Positions 1-10,952 of a stretch of DNA of 64,000 bases are shown here, piece by piece. Within the stretch, counting starts at the first letter, position 1. Each line of letters starts with the position of its first letter. Under the pieces are notes generated by a model that saw nothing but the letters and a program-made list of their open reading frames with translations, made no database searches and was not told the origin of the DNA. The DNA lies in the NCBI GenBank assembly GCA_029204225.1, contig CM055098.1, forward strand, positions 10,288,746 to 10,352,745, given 5' to 3'. The DNA is from Diphasiastrum complanatum (Eukaryota > Streptophyta > Lycopodiopsida > Lycopodiales > Lycopodiaceae). The position numbers and the translations under genes are program-made.

Positions 1-21
1 TGGCAATTGTAATATCACGTT

Positions 22-49
22 TATATATATATATATATATATATATATC
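22..49. repeat. (TA)n microsatellite
   Basis: This is an uninterrupted alternating TA tract of about 28 bases at the left edge of the window. It is a simple sequence repeat with no coding content. Confidence 0.95.
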
Positions 50-68
50 ATAGTGGCACGTGGTATCG

Positions 69-97
69 CCATTATGGTACTGTCGGTACCATAATGG
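69..97. repeat. Perfect 12-bp inverted repeat (hairpin)
   Basis: The arm ccattatggtac (69-80) is followed by a 5-base spacer and its exact reverse complement gtaccataatgg (86-97). The ggtacc core recurs just downstream at about 100-118, so the region is locally palindrome-rich. It could be the tip of a small foldback element. No target-site duplication was recognised. Confidence 0.85.
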
Positions 98-456
98 TGG
101 TACCGCCAGTACGGTACCGGCTTGGTATATTTTTTTAATATTTTTTATAATTAATAAGTGCCTTTTATATAGTAAAATAGGCTTTAAAAAATGGAGAGAA
201 AAGGTTTTGGGTGTAAAAAAAGGACAGTACAGGGGGCAGGGGACAGGTACAACAACACATGGGCACTGTGGGTGAGCAGACCATGGGGCCAATGGGAGAG
301 CAGCACAGGGGGGGAGCAACACATGGGGGCAGGTACAGAGGCACATGGAGGGATGATGGGGATGCACATGGCCGATCAGGCTGTGGGGATAAATAGGCAC
401 TTACAATGCCATTGTGAGAGGCATTTTCAAAGGTTGTGAGAGAGCCAGTGACAGGC

Positions 457-514
457 TGTGAGAGGTTGTTTGAGAACCAGGGTGTTGTGAGAGGCTGTTC
501 GAGGACCAGGGTGC
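457..514 (+). repeat. 29-bp tandem duplication
   Basis: Two adjacent units of 29 bp share tgtgagaggYtgttYgagRaccagggtg, with a third start at 515. They lie in a G-rich stretch (about 225-560) that also repeats acacatggg. The short overlapping open frames here have no recognisable protein motif and are treated as non-coding. Confidence 0.8.
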
Positions 515-649
515 TGTGAGGAGAAAGTCGATCGAGATGGCAGCCCAAGGGCAAAGCCATGAGGAAGCTCGAGGAAAATCTGCAGACTATAATAGTGCAT
601 TTTTGTAGAGTATGCGACTATACATGTATTTACACACAACAAATGGATG

Positions 650-2889
650 GATCTAGACTAGCAATGGGATAAGGGATGGAGATGATAGAAATCCAACAGT
701 CAATTGTTGTCTCAAGACAACAAATTGGGAGTCTTTGATTTCTCTAGAAAAAAGAAGAGGAGTAACTCATTTAACTCCCTTTTGTTATATGTGCCTTTGA
801 AATAACTATGCTAGTAGTTTTGGATCATTATAGAAATCAATTAAGTTTCAAAATTATGATACTTGAAAGAACTACTGGTGGGATTTGCTTGTCACCACTT
901 TAAGCTTTTGCTTGAAAGAGGATGAGCTCATATCTATCATAATTAAAAGAAACCTTCAACCTTTTCACTAAATCTTCATTATGCAAGTTAATAGGGGTAT
1001 TTCTAATCACTTTTGTCCAACTAATATCTCTCAATATGGCTGTATTGCCCCCTCTTTCTCACTTTGGTTCTACAACTATCCTAGTTGGAAAGCATAGAAT
1101 TTTCCACCATCACCACACTCACTCTCACCTTTACAAATCCCATTTTTTAAGCACATAATTTAGCCATGTAAAATCACATGAGTAGCTTCTAAGTCACATA
1201 CTCCTTTTTTGCTCAAACAAAAATTTATACTAAAGTGACATTTCAGAATAACAAAAATAAAAGGATTTTGAGTTCAAAGCCCCTTCACTCCTTCAATGCC
1301 AATAGATCCTACTTGGATCCCTAACAACTTTGGAACAAGCACTACATAACTCTCAAGAAATCTTGCAAGCAAGTCTCCATCTCTTCTCTCATGGTGTTTA
1401 ATCACACATCGCTCTCCCTTTGCATTATGGCCCATTTTTAGAAATTACTTTTTGTCTCTTGCCTTGTTTAATGTCATCATTGTTATTTTATTGTGGATTG
1501 TGTCAATAGTTAAGCTTTGTCTAATGCCTGTTGGTTGGGGAGTTCTCCCATGAAGACATTATGAGTGATTATCATTCAAGCCATAGAGAGAGGGGAGAGA
1601 GAGAAGATCACCATAGAGCAGAACCACCTTGAAAGAGAGAGGGAGGAGGTTATGCCCCTCCACCCATCTAAACTCTTATGATATGTCCTTATTCACATTA
1701 CAAGATAGTCCACCACTTAGCTCACCACTTAGCTTACTCTATTTATGGGGAATTGGGCCCCTCTTAGTCACTTAATTATATTGAGTACATTTTAAGTATA
1801 TTGTGAGAATAAATGACTAAGTTAAACCGCTAAGTAAATTAACACAACCATATACATGTTAGCTACTTCAAAGTCATGGTACCACCATGATCAGTGGATG
1901 TGGATATCATAACTCCAACAAATGTATCATCTTTAAAAAGAAAAAAGCTTGTAACTTGTACATTTGCATAGAAACTATAGTGTTGAACACTTTTCTAGCA
2001 AATATATATATATATATATATATTCCCTACAAAACCCTCTAGGAAGAATGCAAATTTACATAAACTACATGTTTATGTCTAGAAACATATCCACTTGCTT
2101 AGACATTTGGCTAATAATAACAAATAAACACATATAGTTGTGTCCTCCTTAGTAGCCAAGTTGTGTAAGAGTTGGAACAAAGCCCATGACATATTGTAGA
2201 TAACAAAGCAATGTGTATATCTATCCACATGCATGCATTCATATGTATGATTTCACCATGATGATAATGAGAATCACAAACTCTAGATTCAAGTAGTAGA
2301 ATACATCATACAATCTAACACCTTGCATCATTTACAAACCTCACCACAACAAAGGCACACACGTATCGGCAACAAATCTATTCTCTAAGTTTCATCATTT
2401 CAGCCTAAAATCTTAGTGTTGTCATGATGTAATATGATATACTTGTAATTGTTTGTCTTGACATATAAAAAATTGAAAATTCACAAGATGCTCAAGGTGA
2501 GCAGTTTCATGGAGGTATATATTCAATAACTTAGAAGAATTAGCATGTGATCTGGCTTCCAATAATTCAACAACTTTCTTGTTAATTATTGTGGATCAAG
2601 TTAAAAACTATACAATGCCAACAACTTTGGAATTTCTTGGAATGATTTTAAGAAAGTAAGGTTTTCTATTTTATGTTGGTTAATATTGCAATTTACTTTG
2701 TTTTTATTGAATAAATGCATACTTAAACCCTATTGAAGTACATTCATCATGTGGACTCCTTGTGAGCACAAAATAATGGTAGCATTAACCAATAAAGAAG
2801 TAGCTTGCTTAAACCATCGATTATGGATGATGAGCATAAGGAATATGTATTTATGAAAAATAAAAAGACACCATTTGTAACCATTTTCC
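650..2889. other. Unassigned AT-rich DNA
   Basis: No coding motif, RNA gene or recognisable mobile-element domain was seen on either strand. The only discrete features are a (TA)n tract at 2002-2023 and short purine-rich runs such as gagagagaggggagagagag near 1590. It is probably old, decayed repeat DNA. Confidence 0.6.
2002..2023. repeat. (TA)n microsatellite
   Basis: Eleven consecutive TA dinucleotides in otherwise non-repetitive AT-rich DNA. Confidence 0.95.
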
Positions 2890-3214
2890 ATGCTTAATGA
2901 GAAGGAGAAAACTCTATCATTTTGGAGAGAACCATCTTCATTTGCTATTCATACTTGCTAATGCCATTGTGTGTTTGCTTTTTTGCTTTCTAGTTTTCAT
3001 GTTTTTGGTTTCATTAGTTAATGTTTCTCCATTAGCATGCACAATGAGCAAATGAGCTAACTCCCCTCTCACCTTCCTTCTCTCTCTCTCTTCCTCTACT
3101 TCCTCCATCTATCTAACTATATCTCTCCCTTTCTTTTTCACTCCAAATCATGATGTGTATGTGGTTAGTGTAGGAAAGGGTAGTGTTAAAGTGGAGTATG
3201 ATGGGGCAAGGGAG
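2890..3214 (+). repeat. Dispersed repeat, copy 1
   Basis: About 325 bp that match 18303-18638 in the same orientation. Both copies begin with atgcttaatgagaaggag, share gctattcaYacttgctaatg and tttttggtttc, pass through a TC-rich run, and end near gtagtgttaRWgtgRagtat. They differ by many substitutions and small indels, so the copies are old. No protein motif is visible. A solo LTR, a SINE or a non-autonomous element are all possible. Confidence 0.8.
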
Positions 3215-4560
3215 TGCGAAGAACGCGAACGGAGAAGAGAGCAGGAATATTGTGGAACAACTTTCCCGTTACAATCAGCTGCTAGATGCAAAAATAGTCT
3301 AATAGAAAGCTTATGCTAAATATATTCATAGCTTTAAGTGTTCTAATTGCCCAACAAGATCTTAGAAATTAATTCATACTCACAAAAATGAGAGTACAGT
3401 CCATCGAAGAGATTAGAAATGGTTTGTGTGTGTGGTATTACTAGAAAGCAGATTCACTATGAAGTTTAGTTCTGAAATAGATGGAAGAGCAGTATGATAT
3501 CGCGAGCTCTTCAAGCGTCAAAGACAACCATCGTCTGATCAGAAGCAAAGGAGTTGTAGACGTCCATGTTCTGATCAGAGTGAGTAAACAAGCGCGGTCA
3601 GACAACGATAAAGTGCATTCAATTACAACAAACATTCATCATTATACACAAATAAAAAACGTGCTGCTTCTACATTACACTAAAGCACAATAAGATAGCA
3701 ATTACAACAAAAGATGGCGGCGTAATTGGGAGGCTCAAATCATATGTCTCATGGACGGAGCATCACATAGAGTGTGTCTTGTGAAAAATACAGATCCTAA
3801 GTGGATCTAAACTCCAAGATCATTGGCTTGAATGCTTGCACTCCAAACTACATAAGCTAGGAATTGGCAACACATTCTATGCTACCTAGAATGCAAAGAA
3901 CTTGATCAAAAAGCATTTATCACAAATGGAAACTTCCATAAACATCAAGTGCGGCCCAAAATAGCATTATACAGTCCATAATACATCAGCCTATCACTTT
4001 TGGAAAGCACCTAAGATCATACACAATAGCTTGAAGACAATACACACAACAATGCTCTCAATGGAGGAAGAAACAATGACAATGATCTATTGATCTCAAT
4101 GAAGCATACAAAAGGTTTCTCCAACCTGTTCTCCACGACTTCCCTACTATTTATGGATGAGGAAGATGACTCTCTCTCCTCTCTCTAGAAGGTACTTGAC
4201 CCTAGATATTCCCTATATAGGAAAAATAGCTAAAAATGGCTTATATGACCAAAATACATCAAAATGGTCTCATTTTGAAGGGTATGAAGTTTGACACTTC
4301 ATCATACTGAAAAAATACAGTAAATAAAAACATTGTGGCCTGGTTCACACGTGTGAAACTCCAGAACCAAAACTATTTACAATTTTAGCCAATTTAGGCC
4401 TCAAACTAGCTAGGAAATGTTGACAATTTTCACAGTCTGGATGATCCATTTATAGATTGCATCCATGTATTAATTACAATAAATGTTTGTCATCTAATTA
4501 GGCAAGTCATTGTACTTGGAAGTATTGGCTTGAGATGACAACTATACATAGTCAACCCAT
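3215..4560. other. Unassigned intergenic DNA
   Basis: No supported gene. A 70-codon plus-strand frame starts at 3481 and contains a good-looking splice donor (cagagtgagtaa, about 3575), but it has no recognisable homology. A minus-strand TATA-like string (complement of ctatttatgga, about 4149) suggests the right part may be LTR material. Confidence 0.5.
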
Positions 4561-4690
4561 AGGGAATGTTGACGCGGACGAGGATGTTGCAAATTCTCTC
4601 ACTTTGCATTTTAGAAAGTGGCTGGGAACATTCCTCGTTGAAAATAGATGACTATTGCTTTTTCTCTCTCCTCGAGATTTTGCGAAAAAG

Positions 4691-4770
4691 CCGACAGTGC
4701 CCTTAAAAAGACGACATTGTCCTTAAAAAGTCGACGGTGTCCTTAAAAAGGCGACACTATCTTTTAAAAA
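4691..4770. repeat. 20-bp tandem repeat, four units
   Basis: There are four head-to-tail 20-bp units (4691, 4711, 4731 and 4751) with consensus NcgacattgtccttaaaaagN. The conserved parts are cgac and cttaaaaag; the last unit is the most diverged. The array lies inside the LTR-like block and is followed by the related 71-72-bp repeats. Confidence 0.9.
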
Positions 4771-4816
4771 CGTTGAACTCCTTCAAAATAGCTGAAAGGA
4801 AGAAGTTGAAGGCAAG

Positions 4817-5016
4817 TGTCGCTTTTTCGAGAAAATGCAAAAAAGCCGACACTATCGCAAAAAGTTGAATTTGTGAAGTAGGCTGAAGTGTTGCTTTTTG
4901 GGGAAAAACTGACACTGTCGCTTTTCGAGAAAAAGCGAAAAAGCCGACACAGTCGCAAAAACTTGAATTTGTGAGCTATGCTGAAGTGTCGCTTTTTGAA
5001 AAAAAGTCGACACTGT
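4817..5016. repeat. 71-72-bp repeats with interleaved half units
   Basis: A 72-bp unit (4817-4888) is followed by a 27-bp half unit (4889-4915), a second 71-bp unit (4916-4986) and another half unit (4987-5016). The units share tgtcgctttt, aaaaagccgacac and ttgaatttgtga. The gcgaaaa/gccgacac motif also recurs at 5540-5700 and in the LTR at 30190-30420. Confidence 0.8.
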
Positions 5017-5863
5017 GAAAAAGATAGTTCATTTCTGCAGACTGTAGCGACACTTACTGTTGTGACACTTTGTGTATTTCTGTAGACTGTTAAAAAAGTA
5101 ATGTAAATATGCAAGCTTGTTCTAAATGCTAGTTCTTGGAAGTTCTTGAAGATGGCCAAGTCTTCAATGACTTGAAGTAATTGAACTTAACATCTGAACT
5201 TAAAATTATGACAGGATTGGTTACCCTTTGCTAGAGATCAGCCAGAAGCCCGTTGTAGATGCCGGATGACAACAATCTACTACTTGAAGAAAAAAAAGCT
5301 TCTGATGCTATTATGCTTGTTGCTTGTTTCTCATCTCAGTTAATGAATACGCAGATGGTATTCAATATATAAACATAATTTTATAGGTGTGCAGATGAAG
5401 AAAGTACAAAGTGGATGTGCTGTCTATGGGAGATCGTGGGTGGCTGTTGTCGTTGTCAAATCTGTTTGCACAGTTGCATGGGCTGAGCGTGAGAAGGCCG
5501 CGACGTTAGCCTTTGCTGAAATGAACGTTGGTGAAGATGCAAAAAATGCGACACTCTGACAAATGCCTTAAGATTTGATTTACAGGGTGCCTTCGCTTTT
5601 CTATAAGGGCACCTATTGCATTTGTGGGGCAATGTTGTCTTTTTTCGTCTGTCACAAATCACGTGTGAAAATATAGTGTCGCGTTTTTTTGCCTTTTTCG
5701 CCTGTGAAAATTTACTTATATTTATGCAGACAGTTGTGTTTTTCGCCTGTCTTATTTTACATGTAAATATGCAGACTGTGCGACAACATGAGTAAAAATG
5801 CAGCAGCATGAATGGAGACAGATTAACATAGGATTTAGGAGAGTAAAAAATATAAATCCAAAT

Positions 5864-5873
5864 CCCCCCCTCA
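5864..5873 (-). promoter_or_regulatory. Polypurine tract of Copia A
   Basis: On the minus strand the RNase H stop codon TGA is followed at once by seven G residues and then the LTR-like sequence. A purine run between the end of pol and the 3' LTR is the plus-strand priming site of LTR retrotransposons. Confidence 0.6.
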
Positions 5874-6314
5874 ATCTAGATCCGTGAATGCCTTGATCTT
5901 CAGACTAAGCATTGCACAAAACTTGTTGTGTGCATTAACACTTAATGCCTTCGTGAATATATCTGCAACCATGTCTTGTGTTCTATAGTTCATTAAGCTC
6001 ACCTCCTTGTTGAGAACCTTGCCCCTGATGTAGTGATATTTGATTTCAATGTGTTTACTCCTAGAGTGAAATCTAGGGTTGGCCGATAAGGCAATAGCAC
6101 TCTGATTATCACAGAATAAAATTGTGGGGTCGTATTGATACAACTTAATGTTTGACAGTAAATTTCTCAACCAAAATGCTTCTTTAATAGATTGAGAAGC
6201 AGCAATGTATTCTGCTTCCGTAGAAGAAAGAGCGATAAAGGTTTGCTTATGACTGTTCCATGAGATAGGACTGCTTTTAAAGAAGAATGTAAATTCAGAT
6301 GTGGACTTACGATT
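5871..6314 (-). pseudogene. Copia A RNase H (pol C-terminus) remnant
   Basis: This fragment encodes the C-terminal RNase H domain of a Ty1/copia polyprotein, which degrades RNA in RNA-DNA hybrids during reverse transcription. The diagnostic string of motifs is present: NRKSTSEF (family NRKSTSGF), ISWNSHKQ, ALSSTEAEYIAAS, FCDNQSAIALSANPRFHSRS, KHIEIKYHYIR and the closing DIFTKAL. The frame is open from the NRKSTS motif to the stop, but everything upstream (RT end and first RNase H strand) is missing. The frame runs directly into plus-strand Copia 1 sequence at about 6312-6316. The stop abuts the polypurine tract, so this is the natural 3' end of pol. Confidence 0.9.
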
Positions 6315-6630
6315 GCATGCACTGCAAGAAGAAAGGGCATTTTGCATACGATTGCAGATTCAACCCAAAAAGAAAAACAAAGCTGAAAAGACAAACGTTG
6401 TAGAATCATCTAAAGATGCAGAACGAGGTGAGGAAGCTTTCACAATGCTCGACGAAGCTTCGACAAGCTACTCCGAACATGACTACGATGTGGAAATCGA
6501 TTTAGGAGCAACATCTCACATAACCTGCAACAAGAAGATCTTGATCAACTTTTGCAAACTCAAAAATGACAGAGCGGTGATTCTAGGCGATGGAAGCAGA
6601 CACGATGTCAAGGGCATCGGCTCTCTATAG
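6314..6630 (+). pseudogene. Copia 1 gag zinc knuckle and protease fragment
   Basis: In the frame starting at 6302 a CCHC zinc knuckle (C-X2-C-X4-H-X4-C, CMHCKKKGHFAYDC) is seen at about 6314-6355. It is the nucleic-acid-binding end of gag. A shift in the A-rich run near 6360-6385 moves the reading to the frame that holds the aspartic protease start, DLGATSHIT, followed by ILGDGSRHDVKGIGSL and a stop. The family protease motif is usually D-S-G-A; the Ser is Leu here. Protease would process the polyprotein; this copy cannot. Confidence 0.8.
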
Positions 6631-6632
6631 CT

Positions 6633-7470
6633 ATGAACATTGTTAGGCCAAGCAGATCTGCCTGGAGCACTCTGTGCCCTCACTCAAAAAGATCTGCTAT
6701 CTGTCTCCAAGACGCAGATCCAGGCATTCGAGTTTTGTTCGACGGCAACACTTGTCGTATGATCGAGAAGACGACAAACAAGTTGCTGACGGTCGGATGC
6801 AGAGAAGGAAACCTCTACCAGGCCAAAATAATCAGCAACTCTAATAGCATATTAAATGCTTCAGAAAACGAAGATCATCTCTGGCATAGGAGAATGTATC
6901 ATTTGAACATGCGGAGCCTAAGTTCTGCGAAGCTTGTCAGAAAGGCAAGCAACATCGGAACCCATTCACACACGAAGGAAGAAGAGCCAAGGAAGTTCGT
7001 GAGCTTGTCCACTCTGATGTGTGTGGACCAATGAAAACAGATTTGCTCTCAGGTTCGAGATATTTTCTAACGTTCATAGATGATTACATCCGAATGACCA
7101 CGATCTACTACTTGAAGAAGAAATCCAAAGTATTTGATTATTTCAAGAAGTTCGTGGCATTCGCAGAGCAACACACCTCAAAAAGGATGCAGATCCTTAG
7201 ATCTGACAATGGAGGTGAATACAAAAGCACAGAATTCTCCAGATTATGCGAAGAACAGGGGATTGAACACCAGTTCACTCCTACATACACACCAGAATAC
7301 AACGGTGTGGCAGAAAGAAAAAACAGAATGCTAGTCGAAGGAGCCAGATGCATGATGGCACAGGCTCAATTGCCAGGTCAATTCTGGGCCGGCAATAGCT
7401 GTAGTTGTACACCTGCAGAACAGATCTACAACGACAATGCTGGAGAACAAAACACCATATGAGATGTGGA
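6633..7470 (+). pseudogene. Copia 1 integrase
   Basis: The first part (to about 6960) ends with the GAG-pre-integrase signature LWHRRMYHLNMRSLSSAKLV. After a frame change near 7010 the integrase catalytic core begins: CGPMKTDLLSG, FLTFIDDYIRM (first Asp), RSDNGGEYKSTEF (second Asp) and NGVAERKNRMLVEGARCMM (catalytic Glu). Integrase would insert the cDNA into chromosomes. The core is the best preserved piece of the element, but it is cut off from protease and RT by frameshifts. Confidence 0.9.
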
Positions 7471-7869
7471 CAAGCAAAAAGCCTGATCTGTCATACGCAG
7501 GAGTGTCTGGATGTGCAACATACAAGCACATTCCAAAGGAAAAGAGAAGCAAGCTCGACAACAAATCCAAGCAAACAATCATGGTCGGCTACTCGAACTG
7601 AACACATGTGTACAGGCTCTACGATCCAACCACGAAGAAGGTTGTTTCGAGCAGAGATGTAAAGTTCGACGAGTCCACATTCCTTGGACTGATGCCTATT
7701 CAAGAGGGAGATTGAGGACAATCATCAAATCAGAATGCAGGACCCTAGACTCCAGAGCAGCAGGAAACAGAGGATCGACCCCACGAACAAGAAATGTTTG
7801 AGTAGCGACGAAACGAATCTCAAAGGTCAACAAGACAAAGAAGACCTCCAGACCGCTATTTAGACAATC
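7471..7869 (+). pseudogene. Copia 1 integrase-RT linker, heavily shifted
   Basis: This joins the integrase core to the RT and reads in several frames. Short open pieces overlap on both strands but only plus-strand order fits the polyprotein. Copia linkers are poorly conserved, so assignment rests on position between two clear domains. Confidence 0.55.
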
Positions 7870-8930
7870 TTCAATGGAGAAAAGACACGCAGTTCGAGTA
7901 TTGCAGCTTCACAGAAGAGCCAACAACATACCAAGAAGCTATCCAGAGTCCAGAGGAAGAATTATGGAAATAGGCAATGTCAGAAGAGATCGAGTCGATG
8001 AGGTGAAACGAGGCATGGACATTAGAGCCACTGACAGAAAATAGAAAAGTAGTTGACTGTAAGTGGGTGTATAAGAAAAAGCTGAAATCAGATGGCACCA
8101 TTGGCCGCTATAAAGCTAGGCTTGTCGCGAAGGGCTACACACAGAGATATGGTGTCGACTATTTCGAGACATATTCGCCCATGGTCAAGATGACAAGCAT
8201 AAGGCTGCTCCTTGCATATGCCACACAATACAATCTGAAAATTCACCAGATTGACATGAAAACAGCTTTCTCCACGGAGATCTAGAGGAGAAAATTTTCA
8301 TGAAGCAACTTGAAGGCTATGAAGACCCCGACAATAGACAATATGTCTGTCGATTGCAGAGATGCATCTACGGTCTAAAACAGGCATCACGAGCCTGGTA
8401 CAAAAAGCTTGATGGTCTTCTGAAGTCTCTAGACTTCAATCCTACTCAACCAGACTGTAATGTCTACATCAAAAGAGTAGGAAAGGATTTTGTGATACTG
8501 ACCATTTTCGTGGATGGTTCGCTGATGATAGAAAATTCCTTAATGATGATCAAAGACACCAAGAGTTAAATTTCTAAAAACTACGAAATCACAGATCTTG
8601 GAGAAGCAACAAAATGCCTAGGGCTGGAGATCATAAGAGATCAAATAAATGGCGAAATGCACTTGAGTCAATCAGAATACGCTAGAAAAGTGCTGAAGCA
8701 GTACCACATGATGGACAATGAAGAGAAAGCCACACCAATGATAGTTGGATCCAAGCTCACGAAACAAGATTTCCCAAAAACAGAAGAGGAAGAACAGAAA
8801 ATGGCAGTTATACCATACCAGAACTTAATCGGTAGTCTGATGTACTTAACAATTTGTACCAGACCCAATCTGGCCTTCTCTGTCTATGCATTGAGCCAAT
8901 TCTGTTCCAATCCTAGTCTAGCACATTGAA
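7870..8930 (+). pseudogene. Copia 1 reverse transcriptase (RVT_2)
   Basis: RVT_2 motifs are spread over several open pieces. They are TTYQEAIQSPEEELWK, CKWVYKKKLKSDGTIGRYKARLVAKGYTQ (split by frame), the Asp-containing IHQIDMKTAF, CRLQRCIYGLKQASRAWY, and YHMMDNEEKATPMI to LIGSLMYL. In-frame stops occur near 7970 and 8006 and the reading frame breaks near 8285 and 8570. The catalytic YVDD box reads FVDGSLM at about 8509, so the second catalytic Asp is lost. RT would copy the genomic RNA into cDNA; this copy is dead. Confidence 0.9.
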
Positions 8931-8932
8931 AA

Positions 8933-9430
8933 ATGGCCAAACGAATCCTACAGTATCTGAAGGGTACCCAGAAAGATGGATTAACCTACAGAGCTAGAAA
9001 CGATAAGAAAGGATTTGAGCTACATCACTACAGTGATGCGAGCTGGGCGAGCTGCAAAGATGACAGCAAGTCCATTACTGGAGGATGTACGATAGCGTGT
9101 GGAGCTGCAATCAACTGGATATGCAAAAAACAAACCTTGGTAGCTCAATCCTCTTGCGAAGCTGAGTATGTCGCATCCTCAAAAGTGGCGAATGAGGTAG
9201 TGTGGCTGCAAATGATGTTGGAGGCAATCGGGATACCACAAGAGGGGCCAAGCACGATGATGATGGACTCTCAGAGTGCCATCTATTTGTCCCAGGATCC
9301 TGTCTTCCATTCAAAGACAAAGCACATTCCTCTGAAGTATCATCATATTCGAGATTTGATCTCGAAAGGAGAGCTCCAAGTCTAGTTCATAAAATTAGAA
9401 AATATGATTGCAAATTTCCTCACAAAACCG
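8933..9430 (+). pseudogene. Copia 1 RNase H
   Basis: A 150-codon open piece contains YSDASWASCKDDSKSITGG, ALSS-type LVAQSSCEAEYVASSKVANE, MMDSQSAIYLSQDPVFHSKT and KHIPLKYHHIRD. All are RNase H motifs of Ty1/copia pol. The frame closes with a stop after GELQV where many relatives continue; the final FLTKPLDKPLF box is then readable from about 9412 in another frame. Confidence 0.9.
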
Positions 9431-9506
9431 CTCGACAAGCCACTCTTTACCAAGCAAAGAGAGGCAATTGGATTAAACGAACAAAGCTGCAAGGTTCAAG
9501 AGGGAG

Positions 9507-10118
9507 TGTCAGAAATGGTGAACTCCTACAACTTTGTCGCAACACGAACAAGACATGAAGGTAGAATGAGAACAATTCACGACAGTCAACGTGTCTTTGA
9601 CTCGAAACACGAACGATTCGCGAATCAATCGCGAATTGCAAACACACCTCCAGGACCACAAACCGCAAAAGGGACGTGAAACAAAAACTACGAAAAGAAC
9701 AAAAGCAAACAAGAGATAACGAATCAGACGAAGAAAAATCTTTCGCGCTGCCAACTGGCAACTCAACGGGCTTCATGCCCAGCTAAAACGAGTAGCAATG
9801 ACAGAGACTAACTAACTAGTTGATTAGCGTTAACTAGTCATGTGATTCGACGTTTAGCTATCTTGTAAACTCCACATAGTGGAGGTATAAACGATCCTCT
9901 CTGGATCATAACAAGCAGAGGTGAATATAGAGATCTGTAAGAGACAGAGAAAGATGTAGCAAATAGAATAAGAAAGTAAAGACACCATAACTGTGCATGA
10001 AAGTCTGCCAATGAGCAGAACACAACGAAAGAGTAGAATGTCATTTCGCCAACGAGCAAGACACTGACGAATTCATTCTAAATTAAAACTAATAATATAG
10101 TCACTCTATTTTCGTACA
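9507..10118 (+). mobile_element. 3' LTR of Copia 1
   Basis: The block starts with TGTCAGAAATGG directly after a purine tract (aagaggga, 9498-9506), where the 3' LTR should begin, and a plausible end is ...cgtACA at 10118. That gives about 612 bp with TG...CA-type ends. A TATA-like ggtataaac lies at about 9886-9894, suggesting the promoter. The start resembles that of the Copia A LTR (TGTCGGAAATTGG). The 3' boundary is inferred, since no 5' LTR is present for comparison. Confidence 0.6.
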
Positions 10119-10952
10119 TCTCGTCTTGTGCTGTGTATCATGATTGCTAGAATAAAATATGTTCTGTGATGCGTGGTCAAGTGTCTGGGATCCTGTAAGG
10201 GCTTCCGTACAAAAAAATAATTTAAAGACAGAAAATTGTTTGCGATAAAGAAGATGGAGAGGACGAATACAAATCAGTCCTACACACACGCTTCCACGAC
10301 ACTGAATGCCCAAACAGAAGTGAGCTTCACCCAGATCAGTCATGTCGAACTCTGAAAACAACATCTGCTTAGAATCCTTAACCAAATTGGTATTGTTGCT
10401 GAAAAGCAACATATCATCCACGTATAAGGTGATAATAATGAAGGATTGCTGCACCGACTTGGAATAGACATTGCAATCAGTAGTGTTTGGTTGGAAATCT
10501 TGTTCGATGAGGAATGTGTTGATCCTCTAGAACCAAGATCTGGTAGACTGTTTCAAGCCGTAGAGTGTTTTATGGAATTTACAGACATGATTTTTCATGC
10601 CTTCCAGAACGTATCCTTCGGGCTGGATCATGTACATGTCTTCTTGTATAACTCCATTCAGATAAGCTGTTTGCACATCAAGTTGATGCACTTCAAGGTC
10701 GGCAGCTATAACATATGATAGGAGGGCTCGGATCGACGAATGCTTGACTACTGGACTAAAAGTCTCACTGTAGTCGACGTTGGAGATCTGAGTGAATCCT
10801 CGTGCTACCAGTCTTGTCTTTCTTCGATCAATTGCTCCATTGGCATTGTATTTGATCTTGAAGATCCATTTGCAATCAATGATATTGCAGCAATAGGAGC
10901 TTCGACTACTAGGAGCTTCGACTATTGTCAGAGAGGAATACTCTCTGTCCAT
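10119..10952 (-). pseudogene. Copia A reverse transcriptase
   Basis: Minus-strand RVT_2 remnant. From 10952 downward it reads CKWIFKIKYNANGAIDRRKT, LVARGFTQISNVDYSETFSP, the Asp-containing LEVHQLDVQTAYLNG, and FHKTLYGLKQSTRSWF. After a frame break at about 10460-10530 come IIITLYVDDMLLFSNN with the catalytic YVDD intact, then FDMTDLGEAHFCLGIQ. Homology fades below about 10210. Two 16-bp copies of ggagcttcgactactN (10896-10927) are duplicated inside the N-terminal part. The direction and spacing suit the missing middle of the minus-strand Copia A. Confidence 0.85.

Larger units (their letters stand above)
4561..5863 (-). mobile_element. LTR-like block, probable 3' LTR of Copia A
   Basis: On the minus strand this block follows directly after the Copia A RNase H stop codon (5873-5871) and a G7 polypurine tract (5870-5864), which is where a 3' LTR should begin. 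Its first bases align loosely with the start of the 29459-30877 LTR (TTTGGATTTA...TTACTCTCC against TGTTGGGGTTTA...TTACTCC). Both blocks carry the same motifs: gcgacact next to gcgaaaaa, and a ttTGCAGACTGT motif. The lower boundary is not clear; about 4420-4570 is a guess. Divergence from the other LTR is high, so this may be a related family member instead of the partner LTR. Confidence 0.5.
6314..10118 (+). mobile_element. Copia 1: 5'-truncated Ty1/copia retrotransposon
   Basis: Domains occur in copia order on the plus strand: gag zinc knuckle, protease, integrase, RT, RNase H, PPT, 3' LTR. The element starts inside the gag zinc knuckle, so the 5' LTR, leader and most of gag are absent. Several stops and frameshifts break pol, and the RT catalytic motif is changed. 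It interrupts the minus-strand Copia A between its RT and RNase H. Because the element is truncated at one end and Copia A has lost sequence at the junction, this looks like a deletion or recombination joint and not a clean insertion. Confidence 0.85.

Noticed and set aside
3481-3693. 70-codon plus-strand frame with a good splice donor inside
   Set aside because: No acceptor-linked partner exon and no recognisable homology; composition is not distinctive. It could be a real exon, but the sequence does not support a call.
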